From positions 1,240,001 through 1,304,000 of the forward strand of contig NZ_CP029479.1 in assembly GCF_003150835.1 (NCBI RefSeq): DNA of 64,000 nucleotides. Reading direction: 5' to 3'. The notes beneath the pieces were generated by a model. That model searched no databases, was not told the DNA's origin, and saw nothing but the letters and a program-made list of their open reading frames with translations. The translations under genes were made by a program, and so were the position numbers. This DNA comes from Phenylobacterium parvum (GTDB lineage Bacteria; Pseudomonadota; Alphaproteobacteria; Caulobacterales; Caulobacteraceae). Shown one piece after another: positions 27,031 through 35,571 of the stretch (positions are counted from its first letter, which is position 1; every line of letters begins with the position of its first letter).

Positions 27031-27987
27031 TTAGGCGTTCTCCGTCGTCGGATCCGAAGGCTGCGCAGCGCTCTGCGCCGCTTCCCAATCCGCGAAGGTT
27101 TGGCCGTTGGGAAGCTTCCAGGCTGTACGCCCATTGACGCTCATGCCGCTGAGGGTGGCGGCGGCGGCGGAGGGCGAAGTGAACGTAATGTCTGCGGCGA
27201 CGCGCAGACCTTCGCCCTCAGGGACCAGGGCGCCGCTCTTCAGGTTGTCTTCCCTAAGCTTCAGCACGCCCTTGGACAACGAAGGAACGATTGTGCCTCT
27301 CGCGACCGACCCCGCCTTCAAGGCCATCTCGCCATTGCTCGCGACGAAGAATTGGCCCGAGAAGCCCTTGCCACTGTAGTTGAAGGCTGCAGGCGTTCCT
27401 TCGCTGCCTGTACTGGGTGATCCTGTGGCGGCGGCCCCGGCGATCGGGCCGGTCACGGCCTTGAACAGATCGCTCCCCAGCACGCCGACCAGGGTTTTCA
27501 ACTGGTCGATGAACTCGTCCATGATGATCTGGTCGGCCAAAGGCAGTTTGCCGACTTCAGTGGCCTTCTGGGTGTTTTCGAGTTGCCAGGCGGGGTTCGC
27601 CTTCGCCGCTGCGATCAGGCGCGCCTCTATGTAACGGGCGTGGGATTTCGTCAGGTTCTCGTCCTTGGAGACGATGACGAAGGTGTTGTACCAGAACCCC
27701 TTCTTCAGTCCGAACTCGTCTTTACCGGTCGCGTGGTACTGCAACCGCCCTGCGACGCCCTCGGACTCCCCGATGTAGGCGACCCGCTGGTCAGGGTTAT
27801 TCACGTCCTCACCGGTCAGGATGTAGACCCCCGGACGATCCAGCTCCTGAAACGCCGCCCGCGCCGCCTTGAGCTGGAGCTTCCGGAACCCGATGGCCAG
27901 GATGGTTGAGAGGGAAATCTGCGCGCTGCGCAGGCCCTCCGGGTCGCCGTCGTTCAGGAAGATGTTGATGGCGCGGGGTTTGGACAT
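27031..27987 (-). CDS. GIY-YIG nuclease-domain protein with C-terminal DUF4357
   Basis: 318 residues. The GIY-YIG core is at about 50-135: RPGVYILTGED, VAYIGESEGVAGRL (YIG 71-73, Arg81) and ARYIEARLI (Glu121), so the catalytic Tyr, Arg and Glu positions are filled. A Gly/Ala/Ser linker follows (about 180-215). The C-terminus shows the DUF4357 pattern (SGMSVNGRTAWKLPNGQTF, residues about 275-300), a domain often seen in restriction-linked proteins. It converges on the GNAT gene and diverges from the helicase operon, sharing its 246-bp control region. It probably belongs to the defence cassette; its exact nuclease target is unknown. Confidence 0.83.
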   Translation of the reverse strand: MSKPRAINIFLNDGDPEGLRSAQISLSTILAIGFRKLQLKAARAAFQELDRPGVYILTGEDVNNPDQRVAYIGESEGVAGRLQYHATGKDEFGLKKGFWYNTFVIVSKDENLTKSHARYIEARLIAAAKANPAWQLENTQKATEVGKLPLADQIIMDEFIDQLKTLVGVLGSDLFKAVTGPIAGAAATGSPSTGSEGTPAAFNYSGKGFSGQFFVASNGEMALKAGSVARGTIVPSLSKGVLKLREDNLKSGALVPEGEGLRVAADITFTSPSAAAATLSGMSVNGRTAWKLPNGQTFADWEAAQSAAQPSDPTTENA

Positions 27988-28233
27988 GGCGGGTTCTGCT
28001 CTTGCGGTCTCGGTTAGGCGACTTGCATCCTAAAGACGACAGCTCCGGTCGCCTCAATCCCTCCACCTTCATTTCACTATTCTGAAGTGGCAGTTTGAGA
28101 TGTGATCGGCCACGCAGGGCCAGTTGATCAGCGCCCCTTATTCGTAGAGCGTGTTCGCATGGTGAAACAACAGTTTGAGCCCGATTCCAGTCCGCATCCC
28201 GACCGGCGTCGAAATCTCCCCATCCGAGCCTTG

Positions 28234-31104
28234 ATGACCGCATCACTCCGCTACACGCCCTATCAGGCGGCCTATTTCGCCCACTTCCTGACCCGTGAGG
28301 GACTGGAAGGCGATGGCCTTACGCAATCGCTGTCTGCCGCCCGCGTCGATCTCAACCCCCATCAGGTCGAAGCGGCGATGTTCGCTATGCGCTCGCCCCT
28401 ATCCAAGGGCGTGCTGCTGGCCGACGAGGTGGGGCTGGGTAAGACAATCGAAGCCGCGCTCGTCATCAGCCAGCGCTGGTGGGAGCGGAAGCGTCGCCTC
28501 CTGCTGATAGCCCCGGCCTCGCTGCGCAAGCAGTGGGCTCAAGAGCTTCACGAGAAGTTCTCCCTCCCGTCCGTGATCCTCGATGCCAAGCGGGTGAAGG
28601 ACTTGGCCAAGGCCGGGAAGGACAACCCGCTCGGCAAGGCCGAAGGCGTGGTGATCCTGTCCTACGAATATGCCGCCCGCATCGCCGAGGACATCCGCAA
28701 GGTGTTGTGGGACTTGGTGGTGTTTGACGAAGCCCACAAGCTGCGGAACGTCTACCGGGCGGCCGAAACCTCCCGTGCCGCCATTCTCCGATCCGCGCTC
28801 GCCGACCGGCAGAAGCTCCTGCTGACGGCCACGCCGCTTCAGAACAACCTCATGGAACTCTATGGGCTGGTCACCGTCATCGACGACCAGTTCTTCGGTT
28901 CGGCCGACGCGTTCAGGGCCGAGTTCGGCGGCCGGGAGGACCGCAAGGCCCTGTCGATCTTGGGCCGCCGGTTGGAGCCGATCTGCAAGCGCACGCTGCG
29001 GCGGCAGGTCCAGAAGGCGGGCCTGATCAACTACACCAACCGCCTGCCCAAGACCTTCGACTTCACGCCCGACCGGCTTGAGGAAGACCTCTACAAGCAC
29101 ATGTCGGACTACCTTCAGCGCGAGGACACGGTTGCGGTCGGGAAGAATGGCCGCCACCTCGTCACCCTCGTTCTGCGGAAGATTCTCGGCTCGTCGTCAT
29201 TCGCGGTCGCCGCGACCTTGGACAAGATGCTCACCCGCTTGGAGCGGAAGCAGGCTGTCTCGGAGGAAACCCTCGACGACATCGATGGCGTGGCGGAGAC
29301 GGCCGACGAATGGCGCGAAGGCGAGCAGACGGCCGAAGCCGACGCGCTCGAAGAGGAAGCCGAGGGCGCGGCAAAGGACATCGATCCCGCCGTGCTGAAG
29401 GCCGAGATCGACGAACTGGCCCGCTACCGTGATCTGGCCCGGTCGATCAGCACCAACGCCAAAGGCAAGGCCCTGCTCGACAGCCTGCCGGGTGTGCTGG
29501 ACGAGATCGTTGGCAAGGGCGGCCAGCGGAAGGCGGTGATCTTCACCGAGTCCGTCCGCACCCAATCCTACCTGCGCGATCTTCTGGAAGAGCATGGCTT
29601 CGCCGGTCAGACCGTGATCCTCAACGGGGCCAACGCCGACAAGGACAGCCGCGAAATCTACAAGGCGTGGCTTGAGAAGCACCGGGGCACCGAGGCCGTG
29701 TCCGGCTCGAAGACCGCCGACATGAAGGCCGCGCTCGTCGATGCCTTCCGCAGCGACCGGACGATCCTGATCGCCACGGAGTCCGGCGCCGAGGGCATCA
29801 ATCTTCAGTTCTGCTCCCTGCTCATCAACTACGACCTGCCGTGGAACCCCCAGCGGGTCGAGCAGCGCATCGGCCGCTGCCACCGCTACGGCCAGAAGAT
29901 CGACGTGACCGTCGTCAACTTCATGAACCGGAAGAACCAAGCCGAGGCCCGAATCGTCGAACTGCTACAGACCAAGTTCCAGCTTTTCGACGGCGTGTTC
30001 GGCTCGTCCGACGAGGTGCTGGGCGCCATCGAGTCCGGCGTGGACATCGAGCGTCGCATCCTCGAAATCGTCCAGTCCTGCCGCACCAACGACGACATCA
30101 ACGCCGCCTTCGACGCGCTTCAGACCGAGCTTGTCGTCGAGATCGACGAGGCCAAGAAGTCCGCTCGGGACCAAATCCTCGCCGCCATGGACGACAAGGT
30201 GGTCGAGCGGCTGAAGATGCAGGAGACCTCGCTTCATCGCTCGCTCGACGAGTTCAAGCGCGCGCTGCTCCTGCTGGCGCGCGCCGAGCTTCCCGACGCT
30301 CGCTTTCACGACGACCATGCCGAACGGTTCGACTGGCGGGGCGACACCTACACGACCGAATGGCCGCTCGCGGACGACCGTGGCTGGAACTTCTTTAGGC
30401 TCGCCGACGGCCGCCTTGCTGACCAGTTGGTCGCACAGGCCAAGGCGCGTGACCTGAATGCTGCGTCGGTCACCTTCGACTACGGCGCCTACGACGGGAA
30501 CCTTGGCGATGTCGCGGAACGCATCGGTGCGAGCGGCTGGATGCAAGCGGCGCGGCTGACGCTGAAGACACCGGCGCGCACCTTTGACGAGATCATCGTG
30601 GGGGCCGTGACCGATGACGGCGAGGTGCTCGATGGTGAGACCGCCGCGCGAATGATGCTGGTGCCCGCGCAGATCGGTGACGTGGCGCCGACTTCATCGG
30701 CTCCTGAAGCGTTGGCCACGCTCGTGGGCGAACGGCAGACGGCCATCGTGCAGCAGGCTCAGACCCGGCTGGGCGACTTCCTCGAAGAGGAAGAAGAGCG
30801 GCTGGACAACTGGCGCGACGATGCGCGGGTGTCATTCGACGCGCAGATCAAGGCTTTGGCCAAGGAGGCGAAGGAGAAGACCAAGCTCTCCCGCGCCGTT
30901 CAGGGCCTTCAGGAGAAGGTCGAGCATCAGCGTGAGGCTAATGCGCTGAAGCGGCAGGCTGACGACCTAAACCACCAACTCTACACCCGGCTGCGGGAGA
31001 TCGACGCGGAACGCGAGCGGATGCTCGACGAGATCGCCGAGAAGCTGAACCTCACGCCGACCCTAACCCCCCTGTTTACGATCCGATGGGACATCGCCGG
31101 ATGA
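28234..31104 (+). CDS. SNF2-family DEAD/DEAH helicase (restriction/defence-associated)
   Basis: Large superfamily 2 ATPase, 956 residues from ATG 28234 (MTASLRYTPYQAAYFAH); GTG 28102 and ATG 28159 are alternatives, and none has a strong ribosome site. Helicase motifs: I ADEVGLGKT (GLGKT 67-71), Ia IAPASLRKQW, II DEAH (165-168), III LTATPLQNN, V ATESGAEGINLQ, VI QRIGRCHRYGQ (about 544-554). A long charged coiled coil fills the C-terminus. It resembles the SNF2 proteins found beside type III-like restriction genes and DISARM DrmD, but no other DISARM gene is present. The stop overlaps the Mod start as ATGA. The 246-bp region upstream (27988-28233) has no other gene. Confidence 0.88.
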   Translation: MTASLRYTPYQAAYFAHFLTREGLEGDGLTQSLSAARVDLNPHQVEAAMFAMRSPLSKGVLLADEVGLGKTIEAALVISQRWWERKRRLLLIAPASLRKQWAQELHEKFSLPSVILDAKRVKDLAKAGKDNPLGKAEGVVILSYEYAARIAEDIRKVLWDLVVFDEAHKLRNVYRAAETSRAAILRSALADRQKLLLTATPLQNNLMELYGLVTVIDDQFFGSADAFRAEFGGREDRKALSILGRRLEPICKRTLRRQVQKAGLINYTNRLPKTFDFTPDRLEEDLYKHMSDYLQREDTVAVGKNGRHLVTLVLRKILGSSSFAVAATLDKMLTRLERKQAVSEETLDDIDGVAETADEWREGEQTAEADALEEEAEGAAKDIDPAVLKAEIDELARYRDLARSISTNAKGKALLDSLPGVLDEIVGKGGQRKAVIFTESVRTQSYLRDLLEEHGFAGQTVILNGANADKDSREIYKAWLEKHRGTEAVSGSKTADMKAALVDAFRSDRTILIATESGAEGINLQFCSLLINYDLPWNPQRVEQRIGRCHRYGQKIDVTVVNFMNRKNQAEARIVELLQTKFQLFDGVFGSSDEVLGAIESGVDIERRILEIVQSCRTNDDINAAFDALQTELVVEIDEAKKSARDQILAAMDDKVVERLKMQETSLHRSLDEFKRALLLLARAELPDARFHDDHAERFDWRGDTYTTEWPLADDRGWNFFRLADGRLADQLVAQAKARDLNAASVTFDYGAYDGNLGDVAERIGASGWMQAARLTLKTPARTFDEIIVGAVTDDGEVLDGETAARMMLVPAQIGDVAPTSSAPEALATLVGERQTAIVQQAQTRLGDFLEEEEERLDNWRDDARVSFDAQIKALAKEAKEKTKLSRAVQGLQEKVEHQREANALKRQADDLNHQLYTRLREIDAERERMLDEIAEKLNLTPTLTPLFTIRWDIAG

Positions 31105-32792
31105 GTGCCAAGACGAAACTGGAACTAACGTGGATCGGTAAGGAGCACCGGCCTCGGCTTGAGCCACGCATCCTAATCGAAGATGAGAAGTGGTCTTATC
31201 ACTCGACCTCTCGACGGCCGGAAGATCGCTTCGACAATGTTCTCATTAGAGGCGACAACCTACTCGCACTCAAGGCACTTGAGGCTCAATATAGAGACAA
31301 GGTGAAATGCATATTCATTGATCCACCTTACAATACCGGTTCGGCATTCACTCATTATGACGATGGCGTTGAGCATAGCGTCTGGCTGAGCCTCCTGAGA
31401 GATAGGTTGGAAGTTCTTCGGAGTCTTTTGTCATCAGATGGATCGATTTGGATCGCGCTTGATGACAACGAAGCTCACTATTTCAAGGTCATGGCAGATG
31501 AGGTGTTCGGTCGGTCAAACTTCATAGACACTATAGTGTGGCAAAAAGTATATACCGTTAAAAACTCCGCCAGACATTTTTCGTCTATGCACGATTATAT
31601 ACTTGTATACGCAAAAGATGCGGCGGCTTGGACACGAAAGTTGCTTCCTAGGTCGGGAGAGCTTGATGCTTCATACACGAACCCCGATGGCGACCTCAGA
31701 GGCGCGTGGACTACAAATGCCATGCAGGCGCGGAACTACTACAGCCTTGGGTCTTATCCAATCACATCGCCCAATGGCCGAGTGTTCACGCCGCCTCAAG
31801 GAACTTTCTGGCGTGTCTCGGAAGCGAAGTTTCGAGAACTCGACGCGGATGGCCGCGTCTGGTGGGGGGCGGACGGCAACAATGTGCCTCGTATCAAGAA
31901 GTTTCTGTCGGAAGCGAAGCAGGGAGTGGTCCCTTCTACTTTTTGGCCCTACTCCGAAGCGGGTCACAACGCTGAGGCCAAAGATGAAGTGAGAAAGCTC
32001 GTCGCAGGCGAAGGCGACGATGTATTCATGACCCCAAAGCCCGAGCGACTAATCAAAAGGGTTTTGGAGATAGCGACCGAGCCCGGTGACTTGGTCATGG
32101 ACTCGTTCGCTGGTTCAGGAACGACAGGTGCCGTTGCCCACAAAATGGGACGGCCTTGGATCATGGTCGAACTCGGCGACCACTGCGAAACGATCATCGT
32201 CCCCCGCCTCAAGAAAGTCATCGACGGCAATGACCCCGGCGGGATCACCAAAGCGGTTGGCTGGCAGGGCGGGGGCGGCTTCCGCTACTACCGCATGGCC
32301 CCATCGCTGTTGGAAAAGGACCAGTTTGGGCAATGGGTGATCTCCAAATCCTACAACGCCGAGATGCTTGCCGAGGCAATGTGCCAGCACTTCGGGTTCA
32401 CATACGCGCCCTCGGCCGAGCACTACTGGCTGCACGGGTATTCGTCAGAGACGGATTTCATATACGTCACGACTAACAGCCTTACCCACGAGCAGCTTCA
32501 GGCGATTTCCGATGAAGTCGGCGACGAGCGCACCCTCCTGATCTGCTGCAAGGCGTTCCAAGGGACGAATGCCGACAACTTCACGAATCTGACGATCCGC
32601 AAAATCCCCGGCGCGATCCTCGATCGCAGCGAGTGGGGCAAGGACGACTATTCGCTAAAGATCGAGTCCCTGCCGCTGATCGATGATGAGGCTGAAGTCG
32701 AGGGGGAGCCGGAGGCCGCCGCCAAGTCGAGGGGCCGCCACCGCAAAGCCGACGACGCGCCAAGCCTGTTCGACGCGGAGAGCGACGCGTGA
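31101..32792 (+). CDS. site-specific DNA adenine methyltransferase, type III Mod-like
   Basis: 563-residue beta-class amino-methyltransferase: catalytic motif IV DPPYNTG (74-80) precedes the SAM motif I FAGSGTT (336-342), the order seen in type III Mod subunits. The stretch between them is the expected target-recognition region; it is about 38% GC over 31501-31620 by hand count, against about 68% in housekeeping genes and about 60% at the gene's 3' end. That suggests a separately acquired recognition domain. The C-terminal part ends in a Glu/Ala-rich tail. It overlaps both neighbours (ATGA, GTGA), so the three genes are translationally coupled. Modified sequence unknown. Confidence 0.92.
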   Translation: MSAKTKLELTWIGKEHRPRLEPRILIEDEKWSYHSTSRRPEDRFDNVLIRGDNLLALKALEAQYRDKVKCIFIDPPYNTGSAFTHYDDGVEHSVWLSLLRDRLEVLRSLLSSDGSIWIALDDNEAHYFKVMADEVFGRSNFIDTIVWQKVYTVKNSARHFSSMHDYILVYAKDAAAWTRKLLPRSGELDASYTNPDGDLRGAWTTNAMQARNYYSLGSYPITSPNGRVFTPPQGTFWRVSEAKFRELDADGRVWWGADGNNVPRIKKFLSEAKQGVVPSTFWPYSEAGHNAEAKDEVRKLVAGEGDDVFMTPKPERLIKRVLEIATEPGDLVMDSFAGSGTTGAVAHKMGRPWIMVELGDHCETIIVPRLKKVIDGNDPGGITKAVGWQGGGGFRYYRMAPSLLEKDQFGQWVISKSYNAEMLAEAMCQHFGFTYAPSAEHYWLHGYSSETDFIYVTTNSLTHEQLQAISDEVGDERTLLICCKAFQGTNADNFTNLTIRKIPGAILDRSEWGKDDYSLKIESLPLIDDEAEVEGEPEAAAKSRGRHRKADDAPSLFDAESDA

Positions 32793-35554
32793 TCGACAAC
32801 CGCGCCCTCCACCAGATCGGCCAACGGCTGTCCCTACGCAAGCCGCAGGCCGAGTCGCTTAAACGGCTGGCCGATGTCATCGACCTCGTTGATCCGACCA
32901 AGGGCACCGATGTCGCGGGCGCCCTTGAGGCTGTGCGGGCGGCCTATCCCGACGTTGAGGACTTCGAGCGGGACTTCCCGAGCCTTTGCTTCGCGCTGGC
33001 GACCGGCGTCGGCAAGACGCGGCTGATGGGGGCGTTCGTCAGCTACCTGTTCATGACGGGGAAGAGCCGCAACTTCTTCGTGCTGGCGCCCAACCTGACC
33101 ATCTACGAAAAGCTGCTCGCCGACTTCCAGCCGTCCAGTCCGAAGTATGTGTTCAAGGGCGTCGAAGCGTTCGCCCACCAGCCGCCTCTGATCGTCAACG
33201 CTGAGAACTATGAGGAAGGGCGCGGCGTTCGCGGCGCCGACCTGCTCGGCCGCGACGCGGCGATCATCAACATTTTCAACATCTCGAAGATCAACTCCGA
33301 GGTGCGCGGCGGCAAGTCGCCCCGGATCAAGCGGCTTCAGGAATACATTGGCGAGAGCTACTTCTCTTACCTCGCCGGGCTACCCGACCTCGTGCTGATG
33401 ATGGACGAGGCCCACCGCTACCGGGCCTCGGCAGGCGCCAAGGCGATCAGCGAACTGAAGCCAATCCTCGGCCTCGAAGTCACCGCCACGCCGAAGGCGG
33501 TTGGCGGTAGCGCGGCGCCGTTCAAGAACGTCCTCTATCGCTACGATCTGCCAGAGGCGATGGAGGACGGCTACGTCAAAGAACCGGCCGTCGGCACCCG
33601 CGCCAACTTCGATCCCAAGAGTGTCTCCGAGGACGTGCTCGAACGGATCAAGTTGGAGGACGGGGTCCACTACCATGAGCATGTGAAGGTCGCCCTTCAG
33701 ACCTATGCGAAGCAGAACAACGCCCCGCTCGTCCACCCGTTCATGCTGGTGGTCACACAGGACACCCACCATGCCCGGCAGGTGCATGAGTTCGTCGAGT
33801 CCGAGCAGTTCTTCGACGGTCGCTACAAGGGTCGCGTCATCGAGATTCACTCCAAGCTCACCGGTGAGGAAACCGAGGACAACGCTCGGAAGCTACTCAA
33901 CATCGAGCGGGACGGAACCACGGATATCGTGATCCACGTCAACAAGCTCAAAGAGGGGTGGGATGTCTCCAACCTCTTCACCATCGTCCCCCTGCGCGCC
34001 TCGGCATCCGACATCCTGACCGAGCAGACCCTCGGTCGCGGCCTGCGGCTTCCCTACGGCAAACGCACCGGCGTCGAGGCCGTGGACACGCTCACCGTCA
34101 TCGCCCACGACCGCTTCAATGCCCTGATCGAGATGGCGAAATCGGCGGACGGTCTGGTCCACAAGTTCAAGGAAGTGCGAATCGGCGACAGCGGCGACGT
34201 GCCATCGTCCAAACCGGTGATGATCGAGGCGCTGTCGATCATCCAGACGATGATCCGGCAGGCCGCCGCGCCGCCCATGCCGCCGCTCCCCGGCGGTGGC
34301 GTCGCCGAACCGGATGCGCCTGCCTTTACGTTCGACAAACCGGAGGAGATCGCGCTCGCCGAGACCGCGCTGAACGTCGTCATGCCCAGCATCCGCGACC
34401 TGAAGCGCGCGTCCGATCTCAACTCCGACAAGGTGATCAAGACCATCGCGGCCGATGCGCTGGCCGCGCATCGCGCGACCGAGGGCCTGTTCACCACGCT
34501 GACGCCCGAGCGGGCCGAACAGGTGGTGAAGGAGCTTTGCGCCGCCTTCGTCGAGCGCACCATCGCCATCCCGCAGATGGTGGTCACGCCGGTCGATCAG
34601 GTGTCGTTCGGATTCAAGCCCTTCCAACTTGAGGGCCTCGGTAGCTGGAACTACCAGCCCATCAGCCGCGAACTTCTGGTGCAGGTGCTTCGCACCGAGA
34701 AGCAGAGCCTGATCTCCGGCGAAGACGGCGGCGACCAACCAGACCGCTTGGAGGATTATCTCGTCGCCAGGCTGATCGACTTCGATGAGGTCGATTACGA
34801 CGCCCACGCGGAGATGCTCTACGAGCTGTCAGGTCAGGTCGTGACCCACCTGCGGAGCTATCTCCCGAATGACGAGGATGTCCGCAACGTCCTGCAAAGC
34901 CGGGGCAAGGATATGGCCAAGGCTATCTTCACGCAGATGACCCAGCATCGCTGGCGGACGGACAGCAAATACCGCGTCACGCTGCACGCACCGTTCACGG
35001 TGTTGCGGCCGCAGGCGTTCGACGGCTCCGGCGCCAATCCGATCCGTGACTTCCGCCAGCAGCCGGAGCGGCTCAGCGACATCAAGCGGTTCATCTTCAC
35101 GGGCTTCAAGAAGGGCTGTTACCCGCAGGCTAAGTTCGACTCGGATACTGAGCGGCAGATGGCGATCCTGCTGGAACGCGATGCAACGGTCGAACTCTGG
35201 ATGAAGCCCGGCCCCAACCAGTTCAAAATCTACGACTCGGAAGGCCACGCCTACCAGCCGGATTTTGTGGTCGAGACGAAGACCGAAAAGCTTATCCTCG
35301 AAACCAAGCGCGCCTCTGATGTCAGCGATGGGGAAGTCCAAGTTAAGGCTGACGCCGCCTCATTATGGTGCTTCATCGCAACGACTTACCATGCTGAAAA
35401 ATTTGGTGAAAAACCCTGGAGGTATGCGCTTATTCCCGATGTGGCGGTTCAGCCAAATTCGACATTAAGCGGCTTATTGGCCAAATACACCCGGCCGGCG
35501 TCCCTCGAGCTCAAGAGTCGGTTTGAACTCCAGGCGGAGGAGGGCACGGGGTAG
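32789..35554 (+). CDS. type III-like restriction endonuclease subunit (Res), DEAD/DEAH plus PD-(D/E)XK
   Basis: 921 residues, GTG start overlapping Mod. N-terminal SF2 ATPase: Walker A ATGVGKT (GVGKT 73-77), motif II MMDEAHRYR, motif III EVTATPK, motif VI LTEQTLGRGLRLP. The C-terminal nuclease has a PD...E-x-K core: Pro824-Asp825 in QPDFVVE and Glu838-Thr-Lys840 in LILETKRA. This is the composition of type III Res and of the family I recall as BPTD_3080. Together with Mod it could form a translocating restriction complex; the added SNF2 gene makes the set atypical. Its TAG stop lies in the right 8-bp repeat. Confidence 0.9.
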   Translation: MIDNRALHQIGQRLSLRKPQAESLKRLADVIDLVDPTKGTDVAGALEAVRAAYPDVEDFERDFPSLCFALATGVGKTRLMGAFVSYLFMTGKSRNFFVLAPNLTIYEKLLADFQPSSPKYVFKGVEAFAHQPPLIVNAENYEEGRGVRGADLLGRDAAIINIFNISKINSEVRGGKSPRIKRLQEYIGESYFSYLAGLPDLVLMMDEAHRYRASAGAKAISELKPILGLEVTATPKAVGGSAAPFKNVLYRYDLPEAMEDGYVKEPAVGTRANFDPKSVSEDVLERIKLEDGVHYHEHVKVALQTYAKQNNAPLVHPFMLVVTQDTHHARQVHEFVESEQFFDGRYKGRVIEIHSKLTGEETEDNARKLLNIERDGTTDIVIHVNKLKEGWDVSNLFTIVPLRASASDILTEQTLGRGLRLPYGKRTGVEAVDTLTVIAHDRFNALIEMAKSADGLVHKFKEVRIGDSGDVPSSKPVMIEALSIIQTMIRQAAAPPMPPLPGGGVAEPDAPAFTFDKPEEIALAETALNVVMPSIRDLKRASDLNSDKVIKTIAADALAAHRATEGLFTTLTPERAEQVVKELCAAFVERTIAIPQMVVTPVDQVSFGFKPFQLEGLGSWNYQPISRELLVQVLRTEKQSLISGEDGGDQPDRLEDYLVARLIDFDEVDYDAHAEMLYELSGQVVTHLRSYLPNDEDVRNVLQSRGKDMAKAIFTQMTQHRWRTDSKYRVTLHAPFTVLRPQAFDGSGANPIRDFRQQPERLSDIKRFIFTGFKKGCYPQAKFDSDTERQMAILLERDATVELWMKPGPNQFKIYDSEGHAYQPDFVVETKTEKLILETKRASDVSDGEVQVKADAASLWCFIATTYHAEKFGEKPWRYALIPDVAVQPNSTLSGLLAKYTRPASLELKSRFELQAEEGTG

Positions 35555-35555
35555 G
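35548..35555 (+). repeat. right copy of 8-bp direct repeat GGGGTAGG at island border
   Basis: Second copy of the sequence at 27021-27028, spanning the Res stop. It is also the 5' arm of the hairpin shared with hemB. Confidence 0.35.
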
Positions 35556-35571
35556 AGCCCCCCCTACGCCC
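35548..35571. terminator. possible bidirectional hairpin between Res and hemB
   Basis: GGGGTAGG (35548-35555) can pair with CCTAC-g-CCC (35563-35571), with one bulged G and a 7-nt loop. It overlaps the stop codons of both convergent genes. There is no T tract, so termination is only possible. Confidence 0.3.

Noticed and set aside
28234..35554. DISARM or BREX system
   Set aside because: The SNF2 protein recalls DrmD, but drmA/drmB/drmC are absent and so are pglX/pglZ/brxC-type genes.
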